64,000 bases of DNA from Candidatus Latescibacterota bacterium (GCA_011772205.1 WVZY01000006.1:25900-89899), one strand, 5' to 3'. Numbered from the stretch's first letter, positions 45,701-55,463 are shown. Made by a program: numbers and translations. Notes: generated by a model not told the origin, from the letters alone.

Positions 45701-46767
45701 ATCGCATCCACGACGATCGACCGGATGGTGACACCATCGAACCTGTTGCCCTGCGACGTGCTGACCGCATCCAGGACGATGTTGTATGAGCCGGATGTCT
45801 CGCCGGCGGGTGGTAACACATAAATTGTGTACACATTCGTTGAAGAAGGTGAGATCGTGCCTGTCGTATATGGAAAAACCTGAGGCCCGCCACCGTTCTC
45901 GAGCCACACCACCCATCCGGGAGGTGCGCTCACGCTCAGAAGATACGAATCGGCATCGAGTCCTTCGTTCTCGACTTCCAGAACGTACACCAATGTATCC
46001 CCGGCAATTCCGCTCCGGGCGGATAGCCCGCCCAGCCCCGTTCCAGGATCGCCAAAAACGTCCTGACCCTCTCCGTCGACAATGAGATCCACGAACTTTT
46101 TATAGATGAGGGATACATCGTCTATGTAGGTCCATGTCGCATACAGAACGTCCCGCTGGTTCGACTGCTCGAAATAGAGCCGGATCGTCTGCCCTGCGTA
46201 GCCGGAAACGTCGAATCCTTCCGGTGGATTTTCATCATCGCTGAGCCATCCGCTGTCTTTGAACAGGTGGTTTGATTCGGGAAAGCTCTGCGTAATAACC
46301 CGTTCGAACACGGTATCGTCCGTCCCGCGGATATCGACGATGAACGGATCATATTCGAAGCTGTCGTACCCCTGCTGGCGGATTTTGAAATAGAGTGTTG
46401 CCATGGAAATATTTGTGGGGATCGAAACATCCTGATACAGGAAGGCATGGGTTCTTCCCGTCTGCCTCGTGTATTTGAATCCCAGGAGGGCGGCATAGTT
46501 TCCGGAGTGCGGGAAATCGGAGAGAACAATATGATCCGCAAGATCCAGATTATAATTGCCTCCGCGGTAAGCGCCATGCACCCAAGCAGCCCCAAAGTCG
46601 CCCGTTTCGAAGCCGCCGTTTATGACCAGCTCCGCCGCCCGAGCCCGTGCCGATACCAACAGAAGAGCAGCAAGCACAATTATCGCGGCCACCGAGGTTA
46701 TGCTTTGATGATTGCGGCTCGCCCGAGAAAATCTTCTTGATTGCATATTCGAATTACAGTTACTCAT
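42742..46767 (-). CDS. Exported surface protein with six 130-residue repeats, SdrD_B-like and DUF11-like domains
   Basis: About 1341 residues. Signal peptide (SVAAIIVLAALLLVSARARA); an N-terminal jelly-roll-like domain (ELVINGGFETGDFGAAW, about 40-220); six repeats beginning near residues 226, 356, 486, 616, 742 and 869, each opening with a variant of DLVIDGNGAGVFG and GTGLGGSS and then an Ig-like beta-sandwich (VENEGLDADSY, W...PP, VPGG); a SdrD_B/Cna-B-like domain (GIVFDDRDHDAVFSAGDVGL, about 1000-1070); and a DUF11 domain (QVDKPTAAPGEVITYTIQLF). The repeat openings resemble calcium loops. There is no FlgD or CTERM tail. Start chosen at 46767; 46782 and 46746 are alternatives. It is the last gene of the four-gene series. 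Confidence 0.82.
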   Translation of the reverse strand: MSNCNSNMQSRRFSRASRNHQSITSVAAIIVLAALLLVSARARAAELVINGGFETGDFGAAWVHGAYRGGNYNLDLADHIVLSDFPHSGNYAALLGFKYTRQTGRTHAFLYQDVSIPTNISMATLYFKIRQQGYDSFEYDPFIVDIRGTDDTVFERVITQSFPESNHLFKDSGWLSDDENPPEGFDVSGYAGQTIRLYFEQSNQRDVLYATWTYIDDVSLIYKKFVDLIVDGEGQDVFGDPGTGLGGLSARSGIAGDTLVYVLEVENEGLDADSYLLSVSAPPGWVVWLENGGGPQVFPYTTGTISPSSTNVYTIYVLPPAGETSGSYNIVLDAVSTSQGNRFDGVTIRSIVVDAIHGVDLAVDGNGYGAVGENGSGGFASKEAPSDSMISFSLDLINTGNAPSSFLISYDADPASVASIWYNGTEYTGPFTTSVVPDGSSLSMMLNVMVPGSVPGGDYVTIVTAAATLDTLKKDSIKAVLRHRAPRIDMIILASGDGIYDDTFSGLGGSGTIAGGRGTTVVFPLLLQNEGFMPDSFVLTWDPPGSGWTAFLADGGVDNPFPCSTETVLAYGQKSYQLKVLIPGGASYGPYASYLHAVSNTDNNISESVTAAVSVSESGEIDMLIDGSGFQVYGPVGTGLGGSSVRTVSPGDSVVFMVEIQNISGTNSFDISWNTPSGWQVTFDGQSSPVTGYPAGLYELKAFVPATSPGGTFDIVVDGHKTDKPFLVDSVLGRLIVTLPAAVDAVIDGNGDGVYGALGSGLGGTSTQTTSSPAILNYTVELQNEGEDADQFTLTWNAVPLWNATLEGAASPYTTGVIPSGGSVFLTFSVTVPANETTGDYQYIMDVVSSRDSTAVESIEAKVTIVSPPRVDLVIDGNGAGVFGLAGTGEGGVSLRVATPGSFYSAALEVRNAGSYPDSFYIDWEPPLDWPAGSIAVNDGSVDHSAPFWTQVILPAEQLDFTIKVQVPGGLAPGGYAALINSWSSLPPNLSESVKLVTQTGAVLTGIVFDDRDHDAVFSAGDVGLAGVEIRENATGTYAITRGDGSFEIAVPGGTSAFLIEKNPSGYISLSPDSLGPFLVSAGDTVQVEFADLKGLSLSSGSVLNGLAGGYVDFPHVVVVGTAGHVDLTAVAEAGIETMFLFDENGNGIFDGNDRVLQPSDGDLDPSTGDDKLYFLFRVFIPAAYQVGKTVHVSVEAAQSISGTPLVSRETADDAVVVIGSASGRLTLQKQVDKPTAAPGEVITYTIQLFNAGIDSVQNVVLYDPISPYIDLLPDAFGPGMDVEWQREGIGSQYLTFDPSDADECEFRAAEYLLQMLFSKNSPVFMLPGERSIIVYKAMVK

Positions 46768-46818
46768 TAGCTCGTATCCCACGGCAAATTGCGCCGCTCG
46801 GCACGACCGTTGCGACGA

Positions 46819-49800
46819 TCAGAATCCCATTTCCCTCAACATCCAATCCGAAAGAACGAACTGAACCCGCAGGCCAAATCCTTTAGACCAAGCCTCGTTC
46901 TCGGAAAGATCCCGCTCTTCGAATCCGTTGACGCTGTATCCCACGCCAACGCGAATGAATTCCATGACGCGCCTCCCGATTTCGATACCGCTGCCCACCT
47001 CCAGCGTCCCACCGTCGCCCTGAGTGAATACCCACCCCCAAAGATCCAGGTCCCAGAACTCCCGGAAGTTATAAACGTACTGCGAGAGCGCAAAATGGCT
47101 TCGGCTCGTAATGGATATGCTGTGGCTGTAGTCCTCGACCCGTTTTATGGCGTACTTGAGCCGGAGCTCATGCGCCAGCACAGGGATCAAATTGACGTCC
47201 GTAGAGAAGATGAGCTTCCATGTAATAGCTTCTGGATCTATGGGAGTGAATCGCTCGTAACCGCTTTTGACCAGGCACAGCGCCTTTACCAACGAGACGT
47301 CAGGCCTGTAAGCACAGCCCAGTCGGCCGTCGTAGCTAATTGCATCTTTCCTTTGCAGATTTTCTATAAAGGAAAACGCGTTTTTGAAAAGGAGTGAAAC
47401 GCCGCTGTTCAGCTCCGCCAACGTGTTCAAGCGGAGAAGATGCTTTTGCCTTTCCTTCTGCCATCGATACTCGTACTGCCCCTCGAGGAGGTGGGCACCT
47501 TGCTTGACGGCCCCAAGACCCGTTTTGAGGGCAAAGTAATCCATTTCCTTATCATCGGAGAGCGAATGAAAGTTTTCGATTTCGAACGTGCCGAATATAT
47601 TCTCCCGGATCTTCATCTTCTGCTTCAATCCGGTAACCGCTCCCACTCTCTCGTTGCTCCCCGTGCGGCTCATTCTGTACCGCGTGTAAGCTGTCCCGGA
47701 GGCGCCTACTTTGGATTCCACCCCGGCTGTTGCCTGGTGGGTACCTGCACGCCCGGATGCGGTCCTGTACTCATGGTCGACCAGAAACCGGTACCGTTCG
47801 AGGAAAGGTACACCCAGTCCGGATTTCAAGCGGTCCGGGTAATCATCGACGCTTTCCTCTTGAAGATTTTTCTCCAAGTCGAACGAGAACATCAGGTTTT
47901 CGGCTTGCCCCAGACGCATACCCGCGAGTGCCAGCAATCCTTTCTTCTGTTCGTTCCGTAGTTCATGGCGTGCACCTCTTGCACCGGCGCTCAGGAGAAA
48001 ATCAGCATGTTTCAATTTGAATTGTGCTCTCAGGTTCTCCTTAATCTCGTCCGTTCTGTCGAGATCATGCCTGAATCCATCGCTTTCCATAGACAGGGCG
48101 CTGTTCAATCTCAAATGTGACTCGAATCCCACCTTCAAGGTTGCCAGCTCGTGGGCACCTCCAGAAAACGACGGATTCAAGAAATCCCCATCGACCTTCC
48201 TCACGTAGATAGAATGCTGCATGAGGGCGTTTCGAAGCGCCGCCTCTATTCTGAATGCATTACCGTGCCCTGAAACGTCATCTTCGCTTCTGGCAAACTC
48301 ACCCGCGAAATCCAACTCGCCGAGCGTGAAATTCCCGTCTACTCCGTACAGAACATACCGCTGATCTTCCCCTTCTCTCACAACCGCAGTGGATCCGATT
48401 CTGATGCGATTGTTCTCAGCAAGATTTGCCCGAAGACCGTAGAGATAACGCGCCTTTTCGCCCAGCCGCGTCTCGTAGATCACCACGATGAAAACGGGAT
48501 TGAAATCGCCATCCGTTACGGGGATCGGCGATTTGAAAAGCACGGCTCCGTTGAAATAATTGATCGTATAGTCGCGGTTCAACGCGAGCGGCTGTGCTTC
48601 CAGTACTTTCTCGAGCTGATAGCGGTCCCGAGTCTCCAAGATTATCTTTTCAGAGTGCTCGACAACGGGCGAGCGACTGAGGTAGTAGTAGCCGCTCGTA
48701 CCGTCCCCGCGTATCTCGTCCTTCACGGTGCTGAAATCGGACTTTGTCAGAAACGCTTTGTAAAAGTTCTTTTTGTGGGAGAGGGCGGCATTCAAGCCTG
48801 TGGCCGCTCGTTCATATCGAAGAAACTCACCTTCGCCGAGCGGTGTTCGAAAATCTCCATAACGCACATACGATTCGTCTCTCTCGAGGGCAATGTAATT
48901 GCCTCCCTGCGAAGGCGCGGCGAAGTGCAGGTCGGAAGCGTCCCCATAGATCGCATATTGCCGATCCGGTTCGATCTTGCGCTGGAAGGGATCTTTGAAC
49001 CTATTTTTCGTATCCAGCCGGGCCGTGAGATTCATTCCCCCGTAAGCGGTGCCCTGAAGAAAGATACGGGAGGAGCCCTTGAGTCTGGCGCCATCGTAGT
49101 AATCGGAAAGCCCGAGCGGACTCGCCGAGCCCGACGCAGCGAATGCACCTAACCTTGCTTCGAGAATTCCGGAAACGAAGAACGGCCTTCGAGGGGGAAT
49201 GAACGCGACATCGCATGATGCCTGCAGTCCCTCGCATTCGAGGATCACTTTCCTGCGCCCTGTCTGACGGCATGGCTTCAATCGGAGAATGAAATATCCA
49301 TCGCGGCTTGTGACCTGTAAGCCCCGTTTATCGGGTTGCTCATCCTCGTTCCAAAAAAGTGAGTCGCCGGCCGCCACCGTTGCGACAAAACCGGTCCCGA
49401 TCGGGCATTCCAGCCCGTCTTTCAATGCAAACTTGAGGACCTCCTGTGTCTTCCCATCAGCGGGGATCAATAGACGGGCACGGGTGGGCTCGAGCACTGT
49501 GGGCCTCGATGCAAGCACCACCCGGACGCTGTCTTCGAGCTGGGTTCCATCCACATGCTTCGAGTGCACATGGATCGTATTCCAGCCGTCCCGGATTTCG
49601 ACGGCGAACCACGTGACATCTTCGAAACCGTCGCTAATATGTATATCTCTTTGGCCGATTTGTTTTTCAGAAACGGCCATACCACCCGCGTACAATGTGA
49701 ATCGGCTGCCAAGTGGAACGCGTGCACGAACGCGAATTTCATTTTTGCGAGTAAAAGCACTACTGTCCACAGGCTCGATAATCCCGTATAGTTTTTCTCC

Positions 49801-52605
49801 AGCTCCTTGCATCACCATCGAGATGGAATCGCTCACAGCCCCCCGTGATGAAATGTCATAGGCTCCTTCTTCTATGACCGGTTCATCCCAGCTCAGAAGA
49901 TCGAAAATGACTGTCCGCTTCGTGCTCGTCCCCCCCAACAACGGCCGAACGACCAACGAGTCGCGCTGCAATCCCTTGCTCTTGAGCTCCCTTCGTGCTT
50001 GTGTGGTGTATCCCGGCCACCGAACCGTCTCGCCCAAAAATGTCAGAACGGCCATGATATCTTGCACGCGTGACGTATCGCTTACGTCGGCAAAAAAAGT
50101 CGCCTCGCACCGGACGCCCGAGCCGCGGACGAACTGGTCGACCGGGTAAATGCCTTTTATGGACACAACCGCGCTGTCCCCGACTCTCACTCCCACATTC
50201 CCATCTGCAAAACAATCCGGCATCCGGATACGGAAGGACGCTTTCCTGGGAATCGGCGAGTCCGTCGAAAGTTCCCATAGGATTGTGACCCTGAAGGAAT
50301 CGGACACTGCGGACAGGGATTCCAATTTTGTTTTCACCCGTTTGAGAGCCGCTTCGTCATCGATGCTCACACCAGGTGGAATGAAGCTCAAATCGACCCT
50401 TCGATTCTGATTTCTTCCCTCAGCGGTAGAGTTACTGGCGATCGGCCGGGTTTCTCCATACCCGCGAACGATCAATCTATGGGGCGCAACCCCGTTGGCA
50501 ACGAAATACCGTCTTACAGCATTGGCTCTTTCCGTTGAGAGCTCCAAATTGGACTTGAAATTTTTCTTGTCCTGAACGGGGATGCTATCGGTGTGCCCCT
50601 CGATGAGAAGCCACCAGCCGGGACGCGACAAAAGAAAATCGCGCATAGGGAGCAGATTTTCCATTACACCGGATCTGAGATAGGCCTTCCCGGAGGGGAA
50701 ATAGGAGCTCGGAACCGATACCGTCTTTAAAAGCACCCGATTGCGTTTCTGGATGCTGATTTTTTCCTGACAAACGATACGCCGCTTGACGGTCGCTTCT
50801 TCGGGCTCGGGGACTGGCTGGCGCCGCAGGGGAAACTGAACAACGGCGTGGCCGCTGCGAAGCAGGTGGATGATGCGCTCTGCTCCGCAATTGACACGCT
50901 TCCAAGGGCGGTCTTTGCCGGAGGGCTCATTGCCGGCTATCGGACCCGGAAACGTGACATCTGGAGGGAGGCTCGCTTCGTCAAGCCTCAACACGCGATA
51001 GCCCGAAAACGTTTCCGGCAAAGAGAATTTGCCCATCGAATCGGTAATAGCGAATACTCCACTCTCCAGATAGACCGCCGCACCGTGCACTCCCGTTTCT
51101 CCATCATCCCTATTGAAGTTTGCGTTTTCATCGATGAAGACTTCACCGAGGATCACGCCTTCAGAGGCAAAAAGGTCATTCTCGATCCGGAGCACGTTGA
51201 TAACCGGCCCGGCAAAAACGGGATCTCCAGTCTCGGCCAGGCCGCTTGTCTCCCCAAAGACTTTCGTCCACCCCCTGGAGACACGGCTGTTCACGAGAAA
51301 TTTAATGGCAGTTTTTCTTTCTTCTCCGCTCCCAAGCGTCCCCACACGCCAAACGAGTGTTTTCCCTTGCCTCTGGAATCCATTGCTGCGCAGAAAGTTC
51401 AACGCCGGCTGGTAAGTCTCTGATACGACGACATCGTCGACTCTCAAGCTGTCACTGATATTCCGCACGGTGACGACGAGCGTTACCACATCCCCGATGG
51501 AGCCGACGTTCTCTTTGAACGTCTGTTCGAGGGCGATGACTGCGGCTGGATTGATCGCCTGTGGAGGCATGAGCCTGTCGAGCGTGCGGTTAACGCGGAG
51601 CGTATCGAGGAGCGAACGGGCCTCCAGCTCGATCGACAGTGGAGTGGTGACCATCGATCGGAGTGGACCAGCAGTGCTCAAAATCCGGACGTCTATGGTT
51701 CGCAGCTCACCGGCGCCGATAAATCCGAGCACCACTCCCACTCCCGGCGAAGACGTCAGCACGTACGCCTGTCCGGTGCTGTCCACATAGGAGACCGTAA
51801 TCCCATTGGGCACAACCGTGCTGTCCGAAAGCCCGATCTCTACGAGATCTGGTGCCGGGGCCTCATTGAGCAGATCATTCCGAAAAGTGACGGTCTGCTC
51901 GCTACCCCTGAGGAAGAGCTCTGTCATGTCATCCTGGCTCCCTTCACCGCCGGTCAGAGCCTTCGGGTTTCCCGTTGGACCTAATGACAGCAGTGCTGAA
52001 ATGGCATCCAAGTTCCTGACTCTGATAACGCTCACCTCCGGCACGGGCATACTATCGCCCGTCGATAGAGCGTATACGCTCAGGTAACAGTCGCTACCGG
52101 TGGAATCCGTTGGAAGCACAACGGCCGCACTCATATCCACGCTGTCGCCCATCTGCAAGGCGAGGTACGCCGGATCTTCCTCGCCGGGATCAAAGCGCGT
52201 ATCCCCGTCGGCATCATTGAACAGGATGAGGTTGTCAATATCTCCGGTCGAAGGTGGAATCCGCTGATAGCCGACAGCGAGGGAGTCTCTTGCGTTCCCG
52301 AGATTTTTAAGAAGGAACATGCAATACAGCGTATCGCCTGCGCTCCCAACCAGCGTGTACGCTGGAGAAGCCACCGTGCCCTGCGGCGTGAGAGAGATGG
52401 CATAAATGGGCGCCACTCGGGTTTCGACTTCTTGTGAAAACGTAACGAAGAGAGAGGGACCGATATAGTATTCGCCACGGGATCGGCTCAGGATCGGATA
52501 GCCTGCTGGAGGGACCGCTGCCTCGGCCACAGAAATGCAGTAAAGCAATCCAATGGCAATGAACCATAGAGGCAATAGGCGCTTCTTCGCACTGAATCGT
52601 TGCAT
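46819..52605 (-). CDS. Giant outer-membrane protein: DUF11, SdrD_B-like, OmpA-like and C-terminal beta-barrel
   Basis: About 1928 residues. Signal peptide (LLPLWFIAIGLLYCISVAEA); beta-rich repeats with DUF11 character (about 350-440; EQTFKENVGSIGDVVTLVV); a SdrD_B-like domain (GEVFIDENANFNRDDGETGV, about 490-540); an OmpA C-terminal-like domain (about 630-745) with WWLLIEGHTDSIP, STERANAVRRYF, RLIVRGYGETRPIASN and NQNRRVDLSF, which predicts peptidoglycan binding; further Ig-like regions; and about 790 C-terminal residues of alternating amphipathic strands, many turns and a final aromatic residue (REMGF), consistent with a large outer-membrane barrel. A TTG at 52656 is an alternative start. 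Function unknown; a secretion or surface-anchoring pore is possible. Confidence 0.82.
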   Translation of the reverse strand: MQRFSAKKRLLPLWFIAIGLLYCISVAEAAVPPAGYPILSRSRGEYYIGPSLFVTFSQEVETRVAPIYAISLTPQGTVASPAYTLVGSAGDTLYCMFLLKNLGNARDSLAVGYQRIPPSTGDIDNLILFNDADGDTRFDPGEEDPAYLALQMGDSVDMSAAVVLPTDSTGSDCYLSVYALSTGDSMPVPEVSVIRVRNLDAISALLSLGPTGNPKALTGGEGSQDDMTELFLRGSEQTVTFRNDLLNEAPAPDLVEIGLSDSTVVPNGITVSYVDSTGQAYVLTSSPGVGVVLGFIGAGELRTIDVRILSTAGPLRSMVTTPLSIELEARSLLDTLRVNRTLDRLMPPQAINPAAVIALEQTFKENVGSIGDVVTLVVTVRNISDSLRVDDVVVSETYQPALNFLRSNGFQRQGKTLVWRVGTLGSGEERKTAIKFLVNSRVSRGWTKVFGETSGLAETGDPVFAGPVINVLRIENDLFASEGVILGEVFIDENANFNRDDGETGVHGAAVYLESGVFAITDSMGKFSLPETFSGYRVLRLDEASLPPDVTFPGPIAGNEPSGKDRPWKRVNCGAERIIHLLRSGHAVVQFPLRRQPVPEPEEATVKRRIVCQEKISIQKRNRVLLKTVSVPSSYFPSGKAYLRSGVMENLLPMRDFLLSRPGWWLLIEGHTDSIPVQDKKNFKSNLELSTERANAVRRYFVANGVAPHRLIVRGYGETRPIASNSTAEGRNQNRRVDLSFIPPGVSIDDEAALKRVKTKLESLSAVSDSFRVTILWELSTDSPIPRKASFRIRMPDCFADGNVGVRVGDSAVVSIKGIYPVDQFVRGSGVRCEATFFADVSDTSRVQDIMAVLTFLGETVRWPGYTTQARRELKSKGLQRDSLVVRPLLGGTSTKRTVIFDLLSWDEPVIEEGAYDISSRGAVSDSISMVMQGAGEKLYGIIEPVDSSAFTRKNEIRVRARVPLGSRFTLYAGGMAVSEKQIGQRDIHISDGFEDVTWFAVEIRDGWNTIHVHSKHVDGTQLEDSVRVVLASRPTVLEPTRARLLIPADGKTQEVLKFALKDGLECPIGTGFVATVAAGDSLFWNEDEQPDKRGLQVTSRDGYFILRLKPCRQTGRRKVILECEGLQASCDVAFIPPRRPFFVSGILEARLGAFAASGSASPLGLSDYYDGARLKGSSRIFLQGTAYGGMNLTARLDTKNRFKDPFQRKIEPDRQYAIYGDASDLHFAAPSQGGNYIALERDESYVRYGDFRTPLGEGEFLRYERAATGLNAALSHKKNFYKAFLTKSDFSTVKDEIRGDGTSGYYYLSRSPVVEHSEKIILETRDRYQLEKVLEAQPLALNRDYTINYFNGAVLFKSPIPVTDGDFNPVFIVVIYETRLGEKARYLYGLRANLAENNRIRIGSTAVVREGEDQRYVLYGVDGNFTLGELDFAGEFARSEDDVSGHGNAFRIEAALRNALMQHSIYVRKVDGDFLNPSFSGGAHELATLKVGFESHLRLNSALSMESDGFRHDLDRTDEIKENLRAQFKLKHADFLLSAGARGARHELRNEQKKGLLALAGMRLGQAENLMFSFDLEKNLQEESVDDYPDRLKSGLGVPFLERYRFLVDHEYRTASGRAGTHQATAGVESKVGASGTAYTRYRMSRTGSNERVGAVTGLKQKMKIRENIFGTFEIENFHSLSDDKEMDYFALKTGLGAVKQGAHLLEGQYEYRWQKERQKHLLRLNTLAELNSGVSLLFKNAFSFIENLQRKDAISYDGRLGCAYRPDVSLVKALCLVKSGYERFTPIDPEAITWKLIFSTDVNLIPVLAHELRLKYAIKRVEDYSHSISITSRSHFALSQYVYNFREFWDLDLWGWVFTQGDGGTLEVGSGIEIGRRVMEFIRVGVGYSVNGFEERDLSENEAWSKGFGLRVQFVLSDWMLREMGF

Positions 52606-52693
52606 ACATTGCCACAGCTTTCTTTGCGCACCGTGTCGCAGATCATCCTTGCGCAAACATCTGCCGTGCTACTCTATTCGAATAATGCGAGAC

Positions 52694-52718
52694 GGGCGGG
52701 CGGATCTTCCGCCCGCCC
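52694..52718. terminator. Strong GC-rich hairpin between DUF11 gene and barrel gene
   Basis: A perfect 11-bp stem (GGGCGGGCGGA with TCCGCCCGCCC) and 3-nt loop, 31 nt after the end of the 900-residue DUF11 gene. There is no T tract on either strand, so it may attenuate transcription or protect the upstream mRNA rather than terminate fully. Confidence 0.6.
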
Positions 52719-52748
52719 TCCCGCGGCTCCGCCTCACCCGCCTTTCTG

Positions 52749-55451
52749 TCATTCGGCGATGATTCGAACAATAAAGCTCAAGCCCGTTGCAGAACCTTCG
52801 CCTGCTGCAATCGAGCCGACCATAACAAACCTGACGTTCGTCACGTTCGCATCGAAGTTGGCCGGGGCGCCGCCCCCGCCGCTTACCGGCACGTATGTCC
52901 ACGTTGCGCCGCCGTCATCCGAATACTCCGGCGTGATCGACGTTATAGAAGCTGGAGGCACGCCAGTCGATGCGGAGCCCACACGGAATTGCGTGAATGT
53001 GGGGATCGCATCGTACACGATCACGGATGTTAGCGAGTCGGTTCCGATGTTCTGGTAATCCGTCGTGTACGTGAGCTCGGTCCCCGGAATCTGGTTGCCA
53101 ACTGGGTTCACCGACTTGGTGAGCTGGAGGTTGCCGGCGACAATGACAGTGACGTCCGTCGCACTGTCCGTCACGAGTGTTACCTGCCCCGTGGCGGTCA
53201 GTACACCAGTTTCCACCGTTCCCATCGTCGCACCACCAGGCACGGTAAGCCGCGCATATACTGTGTCGCTCACCCCTGGGGCAACAGCGATGCTTACTAT
53301 CGGATTGTTCAACACGTCGTAGAACACATACGTCCAGCCTTCCGAGGACACAAAGGTAAGGTCGAACGTATCCGGCACATTACCCGTGTTGGTAATGATG
53401 TGCGTGTACTGAATGGTGCCGCCCGGCGTGGCCGTCCCGTTTCGGTCCGGAGAAAAATCCACAGCTGCCAGCGTATTGACCGTCACCGTGTTTGCAATCG
53501 CATCGGATACGCCGGGAGCGTTCGTAGAGCTAGCCGTAAAGCTCACGGGATTCACTCCCGCAAGTGTCCCAAGTGGAACATCCACCCGGGCGATAACGTT
53601 GGCTTCGGCAAATCCGGGAACCGGCCCGATCGAGACGATCGGAACCATTTCGCCCGCATCCAGAATCCCGTTGGAGTTTGCGTCTTCGTAGAACGTAACG
53701 GTCCACCCGGCGGGATACGTCGAAGCCAGCGTGTAAGTATCCGCGCCACCGCTCGTATTGATCACATCGAGCGGGAAATCCACCGACAGGCCGGGGTCCG
53801 TGTTCAAGTTGACCGAACCGTTGTTCGTCCCAGGAGCGCCGTTGTAGTTACCGATGTCCACGCCCGCGCCGAACACCTGCAGGATTCTATCCGTCGTAAG
53901 GTTCGTCTCGGTTGGGTCATTCGTCGATTGAGCACGAATCACGGCATCGAAAGGCCCGCCAGCAGGCTGATTGCCCGGGATTATCAAACGGACGACGATA
54001 TTGACGCTGTCTCCCGGGGCAACGGGGCCGACATCCACGATCCCGTCGACGCCGTTATCCACGAGGGGAGTAACGCCATCCGCCTGGAAGAGCAGCACGG
54101 TCCACGTTGGCGGAATCGTCGAGGCGCCGTCGAGTATGATGTTGATGATATCGACAGCGTTCCCATCGTTTCGCGTCGTGTTGGTAAAGTCTACAGAACT
54201 GCCGGCGTATGCCGCGGCGATGGTTGAAACGTCGTCATTGTAATTGGGAGGCGTTCCCGCTCCAGCATCCCCGGCAGGACCGATCTTCACGTCGGCGACG
54301 GCACCAACTGTAACCGGTGCGTTATTCGACAGAACGATGGTCGGATCTGGGGTGCCGCCATCGTTGTCCACATATGCGACCGCCGCGTCGTTGTTGAGCA
54401 CACCGGCCGGCATTCCTACAGGCACGGTAACCTGATAGCTCAACGAATAACCCTGACCCGGAACAATCGCTCCATTGGTGATGTAGCCGACTGCGATGTC
54501 GTTCGGCCCCGGGGCGAGACTCCAGTTCCATGTCTCGGGGCTTCCGGCTGTGGAGTTGCCCGCATTCAAATAGACAACGGTCCCTCCGGCAGGGCCCCCT
54601 GCGGGAGCGCCGAAGATCGGAAGAGGCAGCGCCGTTCCCGGATCGACGGGAATAACGTCGTACAGCAGAACCCCGGTGAGGCCGACGGAGGCCACCGTCA
54701 CGCCATTCGCGTTATTGCTTCCCGTATTGTTCCCCGAGAGCGTATACGTGATTTGATTGCCTTGGAAGACAACAGGTGGCACAGCCGCGAGATTTGCTGT
54801 CATGACGGCGTCATTTACAACGATTGTCAAATGGTAGTTGCGTGTATCAATCTGCGCAGGATCTGCTACGGACGTTCCCTCGACACCGACATATGCCACT
54901 TCACCTGCCGTGGCCGTCCCAGGAATCGTGTAAGCAAGAATAAGGCTTGATGTTTCCAGCGTAGCAAGCGGGCCGAGGTTTCCTGGCACGCCTCCCGCGC
55001 TTATGACGGGCTCGCCCGCGTCAACAACGCCGTTGGAGTTCATGTCGTGGTAGATCGTCACATCGGATGCGTTTATCGCAACCGTCGTGTTGAGCGCGTC
55101 GACAATCGGCACGAGTGAAAAACTGTCGTTGTCGTTACCCGTATTGGTAAGATCATAGCGATAGTACACGGTCAATCCGGGTATCGCGTTTTGGCTCATC
55201 GCCGGTGTGACCGGCGGTGTCTCTCCGGAATCGTCCGGAAGGATCGATACACCGTATACCGGTAAGACAACAGTGACGACTTCATTCGAGGTCGTCGAGT
55301 AAGTATTTCCGACCATATCCTCGTAAGTAGCGGAAGATCTGTTTCGGATCTGCGTTCCTGCAGGCGTGATCACAGCAATGAGCTGCGATGCGGAGATCAA
55401 GAGGATCGCCAGCAGAACCAGTGCGACAATAAAGACGTTTTTACGCTTCAT
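52749..55451 (-). CDS. Exported DUF11-repeat protein
   Basis: 900 residues. Signal peptide (KNVFIVALVLLAILLISASQ), then a chain of about six to seven Ig-like domains of the DUF11/COG1361 type. Recurrent hallmarks are GLTVYYRYDLTNTGNDNDSF, ITYTLSGNNTGSNN, DFTNTTRNDGNAVDI, DFPLDVINTSGGADTY and YTHIITNTGNVPDTF, each followed by a W..T or W.V core and VPPG-like turns. The last domain (LQLTKSVNPVGNQIPGTELT) is the most typical DUF11. It has no anchor or FlgD tail. AGGTGATCC precedes the ATG. It begins 12 nt after the small DUF11 gene ends, so the two are co-transcribed. A structural, filament-like surface role is inferred. Confidence 0.85.
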   Translation of the reverse strand: MKRKNVFIVALVLLAILLISASQLIAVITPAGTQIRNRSSATYEDMVGNTYSTTSNEVVTVVLPVYGVSILPDDSGETPPVTPAMSQNAIPGLTVYYRYDLTNTGNDNDSFSLVPIVDALNTTVAINASDVTIYHDMNSNGVVDAGEPVISAGGVPGNLGPLATLETSSLILAYTIPGTATAGEVAYVGVEGTSVADPAQIDTRNYHLTIVVNDAVMTANLAAVPPVVFQGNQITYTLSGNNTGSNNANGVTVASVGLTGVLLYDVIPVDPGTALPLPIFGAPAGGPAGGTVVYLNAGNSTAGSPETWNWSLAPGPNDIAVGYITNGAIVPGQGYSLSYQVTVPVGMPAGVLNNDAAVAYVDNDGGTPDPTIVLSNNAPVTVGAVADVKIGPAGDAGAGTPPNYNDDVSTIAAAYAGSSVDFTNTTRNDGNAVDIINIILDGASTIPPTWTVLLFQADGVTPLVDNGVDGIVDVGPVAPGDSVNIVVRLIIPGNQPAGGPFDAVIRAQSTNDPTETNLTTDRILQVFGAGVDIGNYNGAPGTNNGSVNLNTDPGLSVDFPLDVINTSGGADTYTLASTYPAGWTVTFYEDANSNGILDAGEMVPIVSIGPVPGFAEANVIARVDVPLGTLAGVNPVSFTASSTNAPGVSDAIANTVTVNTLAAVDFSPDRNGTATPGGTIQYTHIITNTGNVPDTFDLTFVSSEGWTYVFYDVLNNPIVSIAVAPGVSDTVYARLTVPGGATMGTVETGVLTATGQVTLVTDSATDVTVIVAGNLQLTKSVNPVGNQIPGTELTYTTDYQNIGTDSLTSVIVYDAIPTFTQFRVGSASTGVPPASITSITPEYSDDGGATWTYVPVSGGGGAPANFDANVTNVRFVMVGSIAAGEGSATGLSFIVRIIAE

Positions 55452-55463
55452 GGATCACCTGCC

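Noticed and set aside
53400..54227. A 275-codon plus-strand frame inside the DUF11 gene
   Set aside because: It is antisense to a well-supported exported protein and is Arg/His-rich, as expected for a shadow of GC-rich coding sequence.
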